Shown: positions 52,887-62,909, numbered from the stretch's first letter. The stretch: DNA of 64,000 nt from Carboxylicivirga sediminis (GCF_018156225.1 NZ_JAGTAR010000007.1:62001-126000); one strand, 5' to 3'. The notes: generated from the sequence alone by a model not told the origin. Program-made: numbers and translations.

Positions 52887-53021
52887 CAACCCATTACAGG
52901 GTTGCTTGATGATTTTTCCATTATCCCCACGCTCTGCATGGGGTTATTATTATTAATGTCCTTCAGACATTTCTTTATCCCAAAGGGATTTTACTTTAAT
53001 AGCCACGGGTGTAACCCATGG
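52887..53021. repeat. Five-hairpin array between mccA and the dehydrogenase
   Basis: Stem-loops in order: CAACCC/GGGTTG (52887-52904), CCCCACGC/GCATGGGG (52925-52943), AATGTC/GACATT (52955-52971), ATCCC/GGGAT (52977-52989) and CCACGGGT/ACCCATGG (53003-53021). Spacers are short and several loops are of three bases. The array takes up most of the 270-bp gap. It may be a processing, termination or mobile extragenic repeat and could separate the two halves of the gene block. Confidence 0.65.
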
Positions 53022-53078
53022 AATATAAACACATCACCAACAAAACCCCGGAGTGGATTCAATTGTTAATGCGCATTA

Positions 53079-55013
53079 TTATTCGTCAGCTTTGTAGGCC
53101 AGTAGGTTCTGATTGAACTTTACCTGCTGTCCTGCGCTGATATGTACTTTATCGATGATGCCATCTTTCCAGGCTTTAATATGGTTTTCTGTTTTCATGG
53201 CCTCAAGCACCAGTAGCAAATCGCCTTTTTTCACCTCTTGACCTTCATCTACATGCACTTTCATTACCTGTGATGGGATAGGAGCCAGGTAATGATCGCC
53301 ATTTAAGGTTGTCTCTCCATTACTTTCAGGATGGTAGTCCGGTAGCCAGTCATGGGCTTTAATGCTTACCCATTGTTGATGATGATTGATGAGCACATTA
53401 TCCGCTTCCTCAAAGCAATAGAAGTGATAATCCTCACGATCAAGCTGAAAGTTAAGCTGATGATTGTCTAATATGCAGTTTTTTAGCTGGAAAAATTCTT
53501 GATTGAGTTGAATGTTAAGGTCATTATCAATCAGATTGACTTCGCTCAGGTAGCGATTTTCGTTGATACTGAAAGTAAACAGCGGCAATTGTCGCCAAAA
53601 ATGGCCTTGTTGTCGTAGGATGCGGTAGGCTGTATAAGCTAAACTGATGAGGTCATCATTATCAGCTGTAGTTTTCAGTAATTCTGCCAGATGCTCATCA
53701 CAGAAACGGGTGTGTAAACTCGAATCTGTAAAAGCCTGATGTTGCAGCAGGGTGTTCAGGAAACCGGCATTGGTGGAAATACCCTGAATAATTAAATTAT
53801 CATTTGCGTGTATTGCTTTTTGTATAGAAGTCGCCCTGTCTTTTGCATGCACAACCAGTTTGGCAATCATCGGATCAAACTGTGAATGTATCTCACCTGG
53901 TTGATTAAAACCTATCTCCAGTCGTGCGGAATTGGGATCAGGAAGCAATAGATTCTTTATTACTCCAGGGCTCGGTCTGAAATTGTTGGTCACATCTTCG
54001 GCACAAACACGCAATTCGATGGCATGACCATTAATAGCCAGGTCATTCTGGTTGAAGTCAAGAGTTAATCCATTGGCGATTTTAAACTGCCATTGAACTA
54101 AATCTACACCTGTGATTTCTTCTGTTACGCAGTGTTCAACCTGAATGCGTGTGTTCATTTCCAGAAAATAATGCTGCCCCTCATCATCCACTAAAAATTC
54201 AATAGTACCGGCATTGGTGTAGTTAATGGAGCGACAAAGTCGCAGGGCATCATTGTATAAACGTTGTTTTATGTCATCAGAAAGATGTGCAGCAGGTGCT
54301 TCTTCTATTATCTTCTGGAAGCGACGCTGTACCGAGCATTCTCTATCAAACAGGTGAACTTTGTTGCCATGCTTGTCAGCCAGCACTTGTACTTCAATGT
54401 GCCGTGCTTTTTGAATGTATTGCTCAACATAGAGACGTTCATCGCCAAAGTAGCGCAAGGCCTGCTTACTTAAAATGGGCAGGTGTTCGAGCAGCTCGTT
54501 TTTATTATGACATATTTGCATGCCTTTGCCACCACCCCCCATGGCAGCTTTAACAAGTACCGGGTAGGGCAGGGCATCTGCTTCAGCCAAAATAGTTTGC
54601 AGAGAACCTTCCCACGATTTGGTAAGTGATACATTGGCCTGTTGCGCAATGCTTCGGGCTACTTGTTTATCGCCCATCAGTTTGAGATTATTCGCTGATG
54701 GCCCTACGAATGTAATATCGGCCTTTTGGCAAGCCTCTGCCAGGTGTTGATTCTCCGACAAGAAACCATAACCCGGGTGTATACAGTCAGCTTTATACTG
54801 TCTGGCAATATCAATAATGCCTTCAATATTCAGGTAATTCTCTTCGAATGGTCCATCTGCAAATAGATGCACTTCGTCACTTAGCTGTGCCGGTAGTGTA
54901 TCTTTTTCAAGTTCAGAGAGTGTGACAACCGTTTTCAAACCCAACTGATGCGCTGCCCTTATTATTCTGGCAGCAATTTCTCCTCTGTTTGGTATCAGTA
55001 CTTTCCTCATCAT
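53079..55013 (-). CDS. mccA: Methylcrotonyl-CoA carboxylase alpha (biotin carboxylase/carrier) subunit
   Basis: 644-residue biotin-dependent subunit. The biotin carboxylase domain is N-terminal (VLIPNRGEIAARIIRAA; ATP-grasp loop KAAMGGGGKGMQI; VEHCVTEEITGVDL) and a BCCP domain is C-terminal with the biotin site EAMKTEN (Lys607). Length suits MccA/PccA-type subunits rather than AccC. The neighbouring beta subunit and hydratase favour 3-methylcrotonyl-CoA. The start is MM; both ATGs (55013, 55010) are possible, 6 bp after the hydratase stop. Confidence 0.88.
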   Translation of the reverse strand: MMRKVLIPNRGEIAARIIRAAHQLGLKTVVTLSELEKDTLPAQLSDEVHLFADGPFEENYLNIEGIIDIARQYKADCIHPGYGFLSENQHLAEACQKADITFVGPSANNLKLMGDKQVARSIAQQANVSLTKSWEGSLQTILAEADALPYPVLVKAAMGGGGKGMQICHNKNELLEHLPILSKQALRYFGDERLYVEQYIQKARHIEVQVLADKHGNKVHLFDRECSVQRRFQKIIEEAPAAHLSDDIKQRLYNDALRLCRSINYTNAGTIEFLVDDEGQHYFLEMNTRIQVEHCVTEEITGVDLVQWQFKIANGLTLDFNQNDLAINGHAIELRVCAEDVTNNFRPSPGVIKNLLLPDPNSARLEIGFNQPGEIHSQFDPMIAKLVVHAKDRATSIQKAIHANDNLIIQGISTNAGFLNTLLQHQAFTDSSLHTRFCDEHLAELLKTTADNDDLISLAYTAYRILRQQGHFWRQLPLFTFSINENRYLSEVNLIDNDLNIQLNQEFFQLKNCILDNHQLNFQLDREDYHFYCFEEADNVLINHHQQWVSIKAHDWLPDYHPESNGETTLNGDHYLAPIPSQVMKVHVDEGQEVKKGDLLLVLEAMKTENHIKAWKDGIIDKVHISAGQQVKFNQNLLAYKADE

Positions 55014-55019
55014 TCTTTC

Positions 55020-55820
55020 CTATTTATTCCATTCAGCCAGGCGCTTTTCAAAAAATGCTTTTACGCCTTCTACACCTTCAGCACTGCTGCGTGCTTCAGC
55101 AATGGCACTGGTACATGTTTCTTTATTTTGAGATAGGCTGACTTGACTCATTTGATTAATAAGCTGTTTGGTTGTTGCCATGGCTTGTGGTCCGTTCCCT
55201 TTAAAGGCTTCACATAGCTCATCAATACGGGCTGGTATGTCTTTGCTGGCCATAATTTCGTGTACAAGACCAATCTGACGTGCTTTTTTTGCCGTAAAGG
55301 ACGCTGCACTTAACATGAGCGCTCTGGCATGAGAGTTACCAATTTTGTTTATCACAAAAGGAGCGATGGTGGCCGGCACCAATCCAAGCTTAACTTCAGA
55401 AAATGCCATGCGGGCATCTTTATCAGACACTACATAGTCGGCAGTGGCCAATAAGCCCAATGCTCCGCCCATGGCATACCTTTCTACCCAGATAATGACT
55501 GGCTTTGGAAAGTTATTGAGCAGTTCAAAAGCCTCATAAAACAAGTTGGCATCAGCCAGGTTTTGCTCTTTAGTTTGGTTTAAACCTTCCTGCATCCATT
55601 GTAAATCGGCTCCTGAACTGAATACGCCTTCCGCTCCTCTGATAACAACTACCTTTTGCCGCTCATCGTCCTTTATCTTATTGAGGGCTTTTATGAGGCA
55701 TGACAGCATACCTTTAGAAAGTGCATTTCGTTTGGTAGGATCGTTCAATAATAAACGACTGATGCCATTGGATTGATTCAGCTCTACAAGCGGTTTAATA
55801 CTACATTCTAAAGACGCCAT
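55020..55820 (-). CDS. liuC: Enoyl-CoA hydratase, methylglutaconyl-CoA hydratase-like
   Basis: 266-residue crotonase-fold enzyme. [11 protein letters not shown] and the stretch [18 protein letters not shown] are characteristic of 3-methylglutaconyl-CoA hydratases (LiuC type). These hydrate 3-methylglutaconyl-CoA to HMG-CoA in leucine breakdown. The gene overlaps the end of mccB by 20 bp and is followed by mccA after 6 bp, so all three are one translation unit. Other crotonases could have similar motifs; context raises confidence. Confidence 0.82.
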   Translation of the reverse strand: MASLECSIKPLVELNQSNGISRLLLNDPTKRNALSKGMLSCLIKALNKIKDDERQKVVVIRGAEGVFSSGADLQWMQEGLNQTKEQNLADANLFYEAFELLNNFPKPVIIWVERYAMGGALGLLATADYVVSDKDARMAFSEVKLGLVPATIAPFVINKIGNSHARALMLSAASFTAKKARQIGLVHEIMASKDIPARIDELCEAFKGNGPQAMATTKQLINQMSQVSLSQNKETCTSAIAEARSSAEGVEGVKAFFEKRLAEWNK

Positions 55821-57402
55821 ATTTTGTGTTTTGTGATTCGTTGTTATGAATAATCTCTAATACCAGGCTTGCAATGGAGCGCGTGGAGTCAGGCGTGATG
55901 ATGCCATCATCCCACAAACGACTGGTACTGTAATAAGGTGAGCCTTCCTCTTCGTATTTTTTTAGGATGGATGCCTCAATTTTTCCCAGTTCTGCTTCAT
56001 CAACAACCGTGTTTTGTGCTGCTGCCTGGTCACGTTTAAGGGTGGTTAATACTTGTGCCGCTTGTTTGGCACCCATCACGGAAATACGGGCATTGGGCCA
56101 CATAAATAGAAAGCGAGGATCGTAAGCACGCCCAGCCATGGCATAGTTGCCGGCCCCGTATGAGCCGCCCATAATAATGGTAAAGTAAGGCACGGTTGAA
56201 TTAGCCAGAGCATTCACCATCTTGGCGCCATCTTTGGCAATGCCACCATGTTCATAATCTTTACCTACCATGAAGCCGGTAATGTTTTGCAGAAATAGCA
56301 TGGGAATACCACGCTCATTGCACAACTGGATAAAGTGTGTACCCTTCAATGCCGACTCTGAAAAGAGAATACCATTATTGGCCAAAATGCCGACTTGTTT
56401 ACCTTCAATTCTGGCAAATACTGTGACTAGTGTAGTGCCATAGTCACTTTTAAATTCATGAAATTCACTGTTGTCAACCAGGCGGGCAATTATTTCACGC
56501 ACATCGGGGAACGGTTTACCTGTTTCGGGGATCAGTCCACTTAATTCATTAACAGGGTTGCTTGGTTCTTGATTATCTTCTGATGTAATTGCTGGTTGCT
56601 TTGGCAAGGTTTCGATGATGTTACGGCAAATATGAATAGCATGCTCATCGTTATCGGCCAGATGATCGGCAACACCCGAAATCTGCGTGTGCACAGCGCC
56701 GCCTCCTAACTCTTCCGCACTCACCACCTCGCCGGTTGCTGCCTTTACCAATGGAGGACCTGCTAAAAATATAGTTCCTTGCTCCTTAACAATAATTGTT
56801 TCATCGCTCATGGCTGGCACATAGGCGCCACCAGCTGTGCACGAACCCATTACGATGGCAATTTGCGCGATGCCTTTGGCCGAAAGTCTTGATTGGTTGA
56901 AAAAGATACGACCAAAATCATCCCTGTCGGGAAATACCTCAGCCTGGTTAGGCAAAAATACGCCTCCACTGTCCACCATATATATACAAGGCAGTTGATT
57001 TTGCAGTGCAATTTCCTGTGCCCGAAGATGTTTTTTTATCGTTTCGGCAATATACGTACCTCCTTTTACGGTGGCATCGTTGGCCACAATCATTACCTGC
57101 CGGCCATGCACCTGTCCAATGCCGGTAACAATGCCCGCTGATGGAAATGCATCGTTGTACTGGCCATTAGCAGCCAGGGCTGATAATTCCAAAAAGTACG
57201 AATCTTTATCGAGCAGGTAATCGATACGCTGACGGACGCTTAGTTTACCTTTTTGCATGTGCTTTTGCATGGCTTTGAAACCACCACCTTCATAAACTTT
57301 TCGTAGTTTTTGATGGTACTCTTCAGCCAACAGCTTGTTTAACTTTTGGTTGTTGACAAACTCCAGTGAATCGGTATCTATAGTCGTTTTATACTTAAAC
57401 AT
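55801..57402 (-). CDS. mccB: Methylcrotonyl-CoA carboxylase beta (carboxyltransferase) subunit
   Basis: 533-residue carboxyltransferase with the two crotonase-like halves. MccB markers are [37 protein letters not shown] and [19 protein letters not shown] followed by [20 protein letters not shown]. With MccA it carboxylates 3-methylcrotonyl-CoA to 3-methylglutaconyl-CoA. Length is typical. It is the first gene of the leucine-side operon, behind a region with three TAGCTGA half-sites, and its last 20 bp overlap the hydratase gene. Confidence 0.92.
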   Translation of the reverse strand: MFKYKTTIDTDSLEFVNNQKLNKLLAEEYHQKLRKVYEGGGFKAMQKHMQKGKLSVRQRIDYLLDKDSYFLELSALAANGQYNDAFPSAGIVTGIGQVHGRQVMIVANDATVKGGTYIAETIKKHLRAQEIALQNQLPCIYMVDSGGVFLPNQAEVFPDRDDFGRIFFNQSRLSAKGIAQIAIVMGSCTAGGAYVPAMSDETIIVKEQGTIFLAGPPLVKAATGEVVSAEELGGGAVHTQISGVADHLADNDEHAIHICRNIIETLPKQPAITSEDNQEPSNPVNELSGLIPETGKPFPDVREIIARLVDNSEFHEFKSDYGTTLVTVFARIEGKQVGILANNGILFSESALKGTHFIQLCNERGIPMLFLQNITGFMVGKDYEHGGIAKDGAKMVNALANSTVPYFTIIMGGSYGAGNYAMAGRAYDPRFLFMWPNARISVMGAKQAAQVLTTLKRDQAAAQNTVVDEAELGKIEASILKKYEEEGSPYYSTSRLWDDGIITPDSTRSIASLVLEIIHNNESQNTKYGVFRM

Positions 57403-57448
57403 CTTTTATTCGCTATTCGCAAATAATAACCTTTTCACAGGGTAAATG

Positions 57449-57517
57449 TTCAGCTAAAAGAGAAAATATCTGAACGAATTTAGCTGAAGTATTTTGTTGA
57501 AGTGAAATACTAGCTGA
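57449..57517. promoter_or_regulatory. Operator candidate upstream of mccB (three TAGCTGA half-sites)
   Basis: A perfect 10-bp inverted repeat TTCAGCTAAA (57449-57458) / TTTAGCTGAA (57479-57488), plus a third half-site TAGCTGA at 57511-57517. The 7-bp cores start at 57450, 57481 and 57511, so spacings are 31 and 30 bp, about three helix turns. They lie 47-115 bp upstream of mccB. Confidence 0.45.
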
Positions 57518-57570
57518 TTCTTAAAGTCTAACGCTTGTGTAGTAGTATTTCAGGAGGAAACATTAATAAC

Positions 57571-57598
57571 AAAAAAGTCCGGCCGAAGCCAGACTTTT
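57571..57598 (-). terminator. Rho-independent terminator of lolA
   Basis: On the minus strand AAAAGTCTGGC-TTCG-GCCGGACTTTT with a UUCG-type loop, followed by TT. It separates lolA/ftsK from the mcc operon. Confidence 0.85.
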
Positions 57599-57619
57599 CA
57601 CCTGAATATTTCTGTTTGG

Positions 57620-58279
57620 TTATCTCATATCAATAACATCCACATTAGGATTGGCTGCCTTGTCAAATACAAAAGTTTTATCATCAAATGGCTTATTGGT
57701 TGTCATGTTCTTCACAATCACTGTGTAGTTATTGCCATCTTTGCCCACCTGACGGATAGAGTATAGCTGCAAATCATCTTTTAATACTAAAAGTTTAATG
57801 CGCGAAAAGGGTTTGTCGCGATTAACCGGGTACAGGTCAATTTCGTGACATGCTTTTCCATTAGCCGTTCCTTCGGCCACATAATTAAAGGTATAGCCCT
57901 CTTCATAAATGGTAAAAATAGTTGCCGGGTTAAGCGTTTCTTCATCGTCCAAATCCGGAATCGTAATATTTACTTCATCAGCATCTATCATATGTGTATA
58001 GAGTATCCCGCCATCAAAATAGGTATCTACATCCATCAGGTTTACCTTGTATTTATTGCCTTTCAGGATGATATGGCCGTCATACACTTCGTTGATGTCT
58101 TCCTGCATATTTTCCAGGGAAAATGAAAATGTCGCTTCAATGGAAGTGTAAGCTTTTGTTTTTGCAGATAGCTGGTCAAGAATGGCTTTGGCTTTTTCTT
58201 GTGATTGAGCATTGCTAATTAGGCCGATAATAGCCAGTACCAGTGTGAAAATGTATCTCATATTAATCGTTTTTTTCAT
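57620..58279 (-). CDS. lolA: LolA-like outer-membrane lipoprotein carrier
   Basis: A periplasmic protein of about 219 residues with the LolA open beta-barrel pattern (AKAILDQLSAKTKAYTSIEATF near the N-terminus, ITIPDLDDEE and NYTVIVKNMTTNKPFDDKTF later). It would carry lipoproteins from the LolCDE complex to the outer membrane. ATG 58279 is chosen; ATG 58261 starts the signal peptide just as well. It is 54 bp downstream of ftsK, an arrangement common in Bacteroidota. Confidence 0.85.
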   Translation of the reverse strand: MKKTINMRYIFTLVLAIIGLISNAQSQEKAKAILDQLSAKTKAYTSIEATFSFSLENMQEDINEVYDGHIILKGNKYKVNLMDVDTYFDGGILYTHMIDADEVNITIPDLDDEETLNPATIFTIYEEGYTFNYVAEGTANGKACHEIDLYPVNRDKPFSRIKLLVLKDDLQLYSIRQVGKDGNNYTVIVKNMTTNKPFDDKTFVFDKAANPNVDVIDMR

Positions 58280-58333
58280 ATGCTGTTTGTTTAGATGTGC
58301 TATAGCATTCAATAACTGTTCCAAAAATGGACT

Positions 58334-60793
58334 TTAATTAAATTGGGCCAGATGTTTTTCCAGTTCCAGTTCATCAGGTATGAGTACCTGGCGCGCTTTA
58401 CTACCCTCAAATGGACCAACCACACCGGCGGCTTCTAACTGGTCGATGATACGGCCTGCACGATTATAGCCAATAGAGAAACGTCGCTGAATAAGAGAAG
58501 TAGATCCACTTTGATTAGCCACTACTACGCGGGCGGCTTCTTCAAACATGGGGTCACGCTTACTTAGGTCAACCTCTCCGGCGGCAGGCTCCGAACTGCT
58601 TTCACCAACATACTCTGGCAGCAGGAAAGCCGATGTATAGCCACGTTGCGAACCAATAAAATCGTTGATGCGTTCTACCTCAGGTGTATCAACAAAGGCA
58701 CACTGTACACGCACCAGGTCGCTGCCTTGCGAAATCAACATATCACCACGTCCAATCAGTTGATTGGCTCCTGGTGAGTCTAATATGGTTCGTGAGTCAA
58801 TCATAGAAGCTACTTTAAAGGCCACACGTGTTGGGAAGTTAGCTTTAATGACACCGGTAATAATATTGGTAGAAGGACGCTGGGTAGCTACAATCATATG
58901 AATACCTACCGCACGTGCCAGCTGGGCTATACGCGCAATTGGTAGTTCTACCTCTTTGCCGGCGGTCATAATCAGGTCGGCAAACTCATCGATAATGACT
59001 ACGATGTATGGTAAGAAGCGATGTCCTTTTTCAGGATTCAATTGTCGTTTAACAAACTTATGATTGTACTCCTTAATGTTACGGGCATGGGCTGTTTTTA
59101 GCAGCTCATAGCGGTTATCCATCTCAATGGCCAGCGAGTTAAGCGTGTTCACCACCTTCTGTACGTCGGTAATGATTGGATCTTCCTCATCGGGCATTTT
59201 CGCCAGGAAGTGACGCTCTATTTTCGAATAGATATTCAACTCTACCTTCTTGGGGTCCACCATCACAAATTTCAACTGCGATGGGTGCTTTTTATACAAT
59301 AGAGATGAGATGATGGCATTCAGACCAACCGATTTACCTTGACCGGTGGCACCAGCTACCAGCATGTGAGGCGCTTTGGCCAGGTCAATCACAAAGGTTT
59401 CGTTCGAAATGGTTTTACCTAATGCGATAGGAAGTTCATATTTTGTATTCTGGAATTTCTTGGCGCTTATGATTGAGCGCATCGCAACTACTTCAGGTTC
59501 TGAATTAGGCACTTCAATACCAATGGTACCTCGTCCTGGTATAGGTGCTATGATTCGAATACCCAAGGCAGCCAGTGAGAGGGCAATATCATCCTCCAGA
59601 TTTTTAATCTTAGAGATGCGAACACCAGGTGCCGGAACAATCTCATACAAAGTAACGGTTGGTCCAACAGTAGCTTTGATGTTTTTAATCTGAATCTTAT
59701 AGTCTTCCAGAGTTTTAACAATGCGGTTTTTGTTAGACTCCAGCTCTTCCATTGACACTTCCGAGTTGTCGGCGCTGTGATCGTCCAGCAGTTCAACACC
59801 CGGCAATTTGTATGATGATAAATCGAGCGTTGGATCGTAGTCGCCAAGCGGTTCGTTTTCGTAGTCGTCTGATAACTCTTCCTCTTCCACCTTTTCAATG
59901 GTTAAGTCCAGGCTCGCTTCATCATCCACCATGTTTTTATCAACTGTCGGTGAAAATTCTAATGTTGAACCAGCCATTGGTTCCTGGGGTGATTCAACGG
60001 GTGCTTCTTCTACCTGTTGAATTACTTCTTTCTCTTCCAGTTCGATTTCCTTATCAAAGCTCAACTCTTCAACTGGCACAGGAGTGGTTGTGTCAGGCTC
60101 TGTTACATCATTTGCAGACACATCACTGCCTGGCTCACTGACTGCTAGCTCTTCCTCTGCTTTTTGCTCCTTATTAAGCGGCTTACTTATAAAATGGAAA
60201 AAGGAATCAAAGGTGACAGACAGGTAAATAAGTAGTGTTACAAGGAGTAAAATGACAGTACCAACACCACCAATAGCAGCAGTTAGCCATTTACTCATGA
60301 AATAACCATGCGTTCCACCCAATAAAAGGTACTGGTCATTAACTGAACTGATAAATAAAAAGCCTAATGCCACTGACAACCATACTGAGATAACAAAACA
60401 GTGCAAAAAGGTTTTTCGCAGTGGAAGTACTCGAGCTCCCAATAAGCGGAAACCGATGACAAACAAGAGCAGTACTACTGAAAAGGCAGCAATGCCAATG
60501 CCTTGGTTGATGAATAGGTCGGCTATAAGTGCACCGCGATGCCCCGTCCAGTTCTTAACAGCAATGTCTGAGCTGGTGAATAGTTCCCAACGGTTAATAT
60601 CAAATATACTTTTATCGGCAAACCCGGTGAAAAGGAATGAGAAAAAGGCCAGTAGGAAATAAAAGGCTACACCAATGGTGATAATACCCAGTATAAAGCG
60701 AAATTTAAAGTTCTTAAAATTGTCCTTTAATGCACTTAGTCTTCCTTTGGCTGATGTTTTCTGTGATTTGGTCTTCGTTTTCTTCTTTGCCAT
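58334..60793 (-). CDS. ftsK: DNA translocase FtsK
   Basis: 819-residue chromosome translocase acting at the division septum. N-terminal part: about four membrane helices (about 30-215). A linker rich in Glu/Asp (about 220-340) follows. The motor domain has Walker A in AGATGQGKSVGLNAII and Walker B in YIVVIIDEFADLIM, then the C-terminal winged-helix gamma domain (TSLIQRRFSIGYNRAGRIIDQLE) that reads KOPS-type sites. Length is typical for Bacteroidota. It is cotranscribed with lolA. Confidence 0.96.
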   Translation of the reverse strand: MAKKKTKTKSQKTSAKGRLSALKDNFKNFKFRFILGIITIGVAFYFLLAFFSFLFTGFADKSIFDINRWELFTSSDIAVKNWTGHRGALIADLFINQGIGIAAFSVVLLLFVIGFRLLGARVLPLRKTFLHCFVISVWLSVALGFLFISSVNDQYLLLGGTHGYFMSKWLTAAIGGVGTVILLLVTLLIYLSVTFDSFFHFISKPLNKEQKAEEELAVSEPGSDVSANDVTEPDTTTPVPVEELSFDKEIELEEKEVIQQVEEAPVESPQEPMAGSTLEFSPTVDKNMVDDEASLDLTIEKVEEEELSDDYENEPLGDYDPTLDLSSYKLPGVELLDDHSADNSEVSMEELESNKNRIVKTLEDYKIQIKNIKATVGPTVTLYEIVPAPGVRISKIKNLEDDIALSLAALGIRIIAPIPGRGTIGIEVPNSEPEVVAMRSIISAKKFQNTKYELPIALGKTISNETFVIDLAKAPHMLVAGATGQGKSVGLNAIISSLLYKKHPSQLKFVMVDPKKVELNIYSKIERHFLAKMPDEEDPIITDVQKVVNTLNSLAIEMDNRYELLKTAHARNIKEYNHKFVKRQLNPEKGHRFLPYIVVIIDEFADLIMTAGKEVELPIARIAQLARAVGIHMIVATQRPSTNIITGVIKANFPTRVAFKVASMIDSRTILDSPGANQLIGRGDMLISQGSDLVRVQCAFVDTPEVERINDFIGSQRGYTSAFLLPEYVGESSSEPAAGEVDLSKRDPMFEEAARVVVANQSGSTSLIQRRFSIGYNRAGRIIDQLEAAGVVGPFEGSKARQVLIPDELELEKHLAQFN

Positions 60794-60828
60794 AAGATAT
60801 GTTTGTTGTCCGAGGTCTTATTCAATCA

Positions 60829-60836
60829 CAAAAATA
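60829..60836 (-). promoter_or_regulatory. Putative -7 element for ftsK
   Basis: TATTTTTG on the minus strand, 35 bp before the ATG. The nearest TTG is 13 bp upstream, too close for consensus, so the -33 box is unclear. Confidence 0.25.
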
Positions 60837-60927
60837 ATAAAACCACCACCAATAAGGTCATTCCTTTATTAGTTTTTAAAACTATGGCTTAAGAACAAAT
60901 TATATGGGTCTTCTAAATGTATTACAC

Positions 60928-61608
60928 TTATTGAATTAGTGAGCTAACAAGTTCTGCAATTTCACCCGAATCACTTTGAGTATAATTGTTAGGTGTAGCA
61001 AATTCTTTGTCATTTATCTTTTTAAGTTCTATGTTTTGAGCCGTAAATGTTAGATTTAAATCTTTATATGGCAGCGAAAACTCAAGTAAAACGCCCGGTA
61101 TGTCATCAAACGGGCTGTTTTCTTTAGGGCGGTTAAATTTTACCTCTTCAGAGTAATACACTTCAATGTTTGGCGTATTACTGCCATTAAGATACACCAA
61201 AGCCTTGTTAGCAATCAGGCCTGCTATTTGTTTATGCGTATCATTTATAAACTCTACTCTTGATTCTCCGTGTTTCTCAAAAAGGAAAAGATGTTCACCA
61301 GTTTTATGATTATGGAACATACGTTTGTCAAACACTCTAAATAAGGTTGTTGCGCTGTCACCATTGGCTCTTGAGATGTATTCGAGGCTATAAAGACTGA
61401 GTTCGCCTTTTATAGAAACTTTATAGTTTTTGTTTTTGAAGGTGGTTTCCATTTTGGTAGGCAGGAAACTGGCATATCCTTTTTTCTGAATCTCATCGGG
61501 GTATGCAATTTTATAGTTTATAACTCCCTGGTTTTTCGGGGCCTGTTGGTTGATGTTACAAGCTGTGACAAACGCTGTAAGAAGTATTAAAACAAATAAT
61601 TTTTGCAT
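60928..61608 (-). CDS. GLPGLI-like lipoprotein of unknown function
   Basis: 226-residue lipoprotein (lipobox FVTACN). The body is all beta, with INYKIAYPDEIQKK near the start and DDIPGVLLEFSLPYKDLNLTF in the second half, which echoes the DLPGLILE core of GLPGLI proteins. No catalytic residues are visible. ATG 61608 begins the lipoprotein signal; an earlier frame adds 31 residues with no signal and is unlikely. The gene stands alone between ftsK and arcC. Confidence 0.6.
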   Translation of the reverse strand: MQKLFVLILLTAFVTACNINQQAPKNQGVINYKIAYPDEIQKKGYASFLPTKMETTFKNKNYKVSIKGELSLYSLEYISRANGDSATTLFRVFDKRMFHNHKTGEHLFLFEKHGESRVEFINDTHKQIAGLIANKALVYLNGSNTPNIEVYYSEEVKFNRPKENSPFDDIPGVLLEFSLPYKDLNLTFTAQNIELKKINDKEFATPNNYTQSDSGEIAELVSSLIQ

Positions 61609-61928
61609 TGTGTTTTGGTTTGTAGATACCCTCAATGAGTTTAGGTCAAAAGTAATAATAATAAATGCTTCGGATATAATCGTTGACAAGGTAAAAACCA
61701 TGATTGGTCAAAAACAAGCTTTTGATTAAGTATGGTTTATTCAGAAACGTTGTGCAGATTCTGATACTAAATTATCACGTACTTACAAATTGAAACCGCT
61801 GAAATATGCTTAATAACAGCTTATGCGGGATGAATGATAATAATCATGTATTAAATCACTAAAAGTTTGTTATATCGCAAAAAGAAGACCTAATAATTAT
61901 AAACCAAGTAACTAAAATCTAAAAAACC

Positions 61929-62909
61929 ATGGGCAAATTAGCAGTTATTGCACTTGGAGGAAATGCTCTGTTGCGTGACAATCAGGTTGGTACTATTGAT
62001 GAGCAAGAGCAAAATACTACTGATACACTAGAAAATATCGTATTTCTGTTGAAGGAAGGCTACAACATTGTTATATCTCACGGCAATGGTCCGCAGGTTG
62101 GTAACATTGTGATGCGTAACGATGCAGGCGAACAAATGTATAATATACCTCAGATGCCATTAGATGTTTGTGTAGCTGATTCACAGGGAGGTATCGGGTA
62201 TATGATTGAGCGTTCGCTCAAAAATGTGATGCGAAAGCACGGTATTCAGCGTAATGTACTTACCTTGATGACAACAGTGGAAGTAGATCCTAATGATGAA
62301 GCCTTTAAGAATCCAACCAAACGTATTGGTAAAATTGTTTCGAAAGAAGAAGCCGATAAGCTGGCACAGGAAAAAGGCTGGACCTTTAAAGAGGAAAAGA
62401 AAACTACGAGTGGCTACCGACGCGTGGTACCATCTCCTCAACCAAAAACTGTAGGCAACTGGGAAGTGATTGAGAAGAATGCCCGGGAAGGAACCATTAT
62501 TATAGCAGTTGGTGGTGGTGGCGTTCCTGTTTACACCGATGAAAAGGGCGACATTCGTCCAATAGAAGCTGTTATCGACAAGGATTTGGCCAATTCTTTA
62601 TTGGCGCGTCAGATTAAAGCAGATCGTTTCTATATTTTAACGGATGTACCATTTGTTTATACTAACTTTGGCGAGCCTGATCAAAAGGTGTTGGAATTCC
62701 TCAACGTGGAGGATACCCATAAATACCTCGAGGCTGGAACATTTGGCGAAGGAAGTATGGCTCCAAAAATCAAGGCAGCTCTTCAATTTGTTGAAGGTGG
62801 AGGCGATATGAGTGTGATTACCGAAGCCACAAAGCTGGAAGATAAAGCTTATGGTACAAAAATTACCACAGAGTACGACGAGGCAGATTTAAAAAAGTAC
62901 GAGAAGTAA
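61929..62909 (+). CDS. arcC: Carbamate kinase
   Basis: 326-residue amino-acid-kinase-fold enzyme that makes ATP and carbamate from carbamoyl phosphate. Motifs: VIALGGNALLRD, VISHGNGPQVGN, PLDVCVADSQGGIGYMI, AVGGGGVPVY and IDKDLANSLLA. Length is typical for ArcC. The next gene, ornithine carbamoyltransferase, begins 135 bp later on the same strand, so the pair supports arginine or citrulline fermentation. No arginine deiminase lies in the window. Confidence 0.95.
   Translation: MGKLAVIALGGNALLRDNQVGTIDEQEQNTTDTLENIVFLLKEGYNIVISHGNGPQVGNIVMRNDAGEQMYNIPQMPLDVCVADSQGGIGYMIERSLKNVMRKHGIQRNVLTLMTTVEVDPNDEAFKNPTKRIGKIVSKEEADKLAQEKGWTFKEEKKTTSGYRRVVPSPQPKTVGNWEVIEKNAREGTIIIAVGGGGVPVYTDEKGDIRPIEAVIDKDLANSLLARQIKADRFYILTDVPFVYTNFGEPDQKVLEFLNVEDTHKYLEAGTFGEGSMAPKIKAALQFVEGGGDMSVITEATKLEDKAYGTKITTEYDEADLKKYEK

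Noticed and set aside
52887-53021. CRISPR-like or tandem repeat array
   Set aside because: The five hairpins differ in sequence and have no constant repeat or spacer length.
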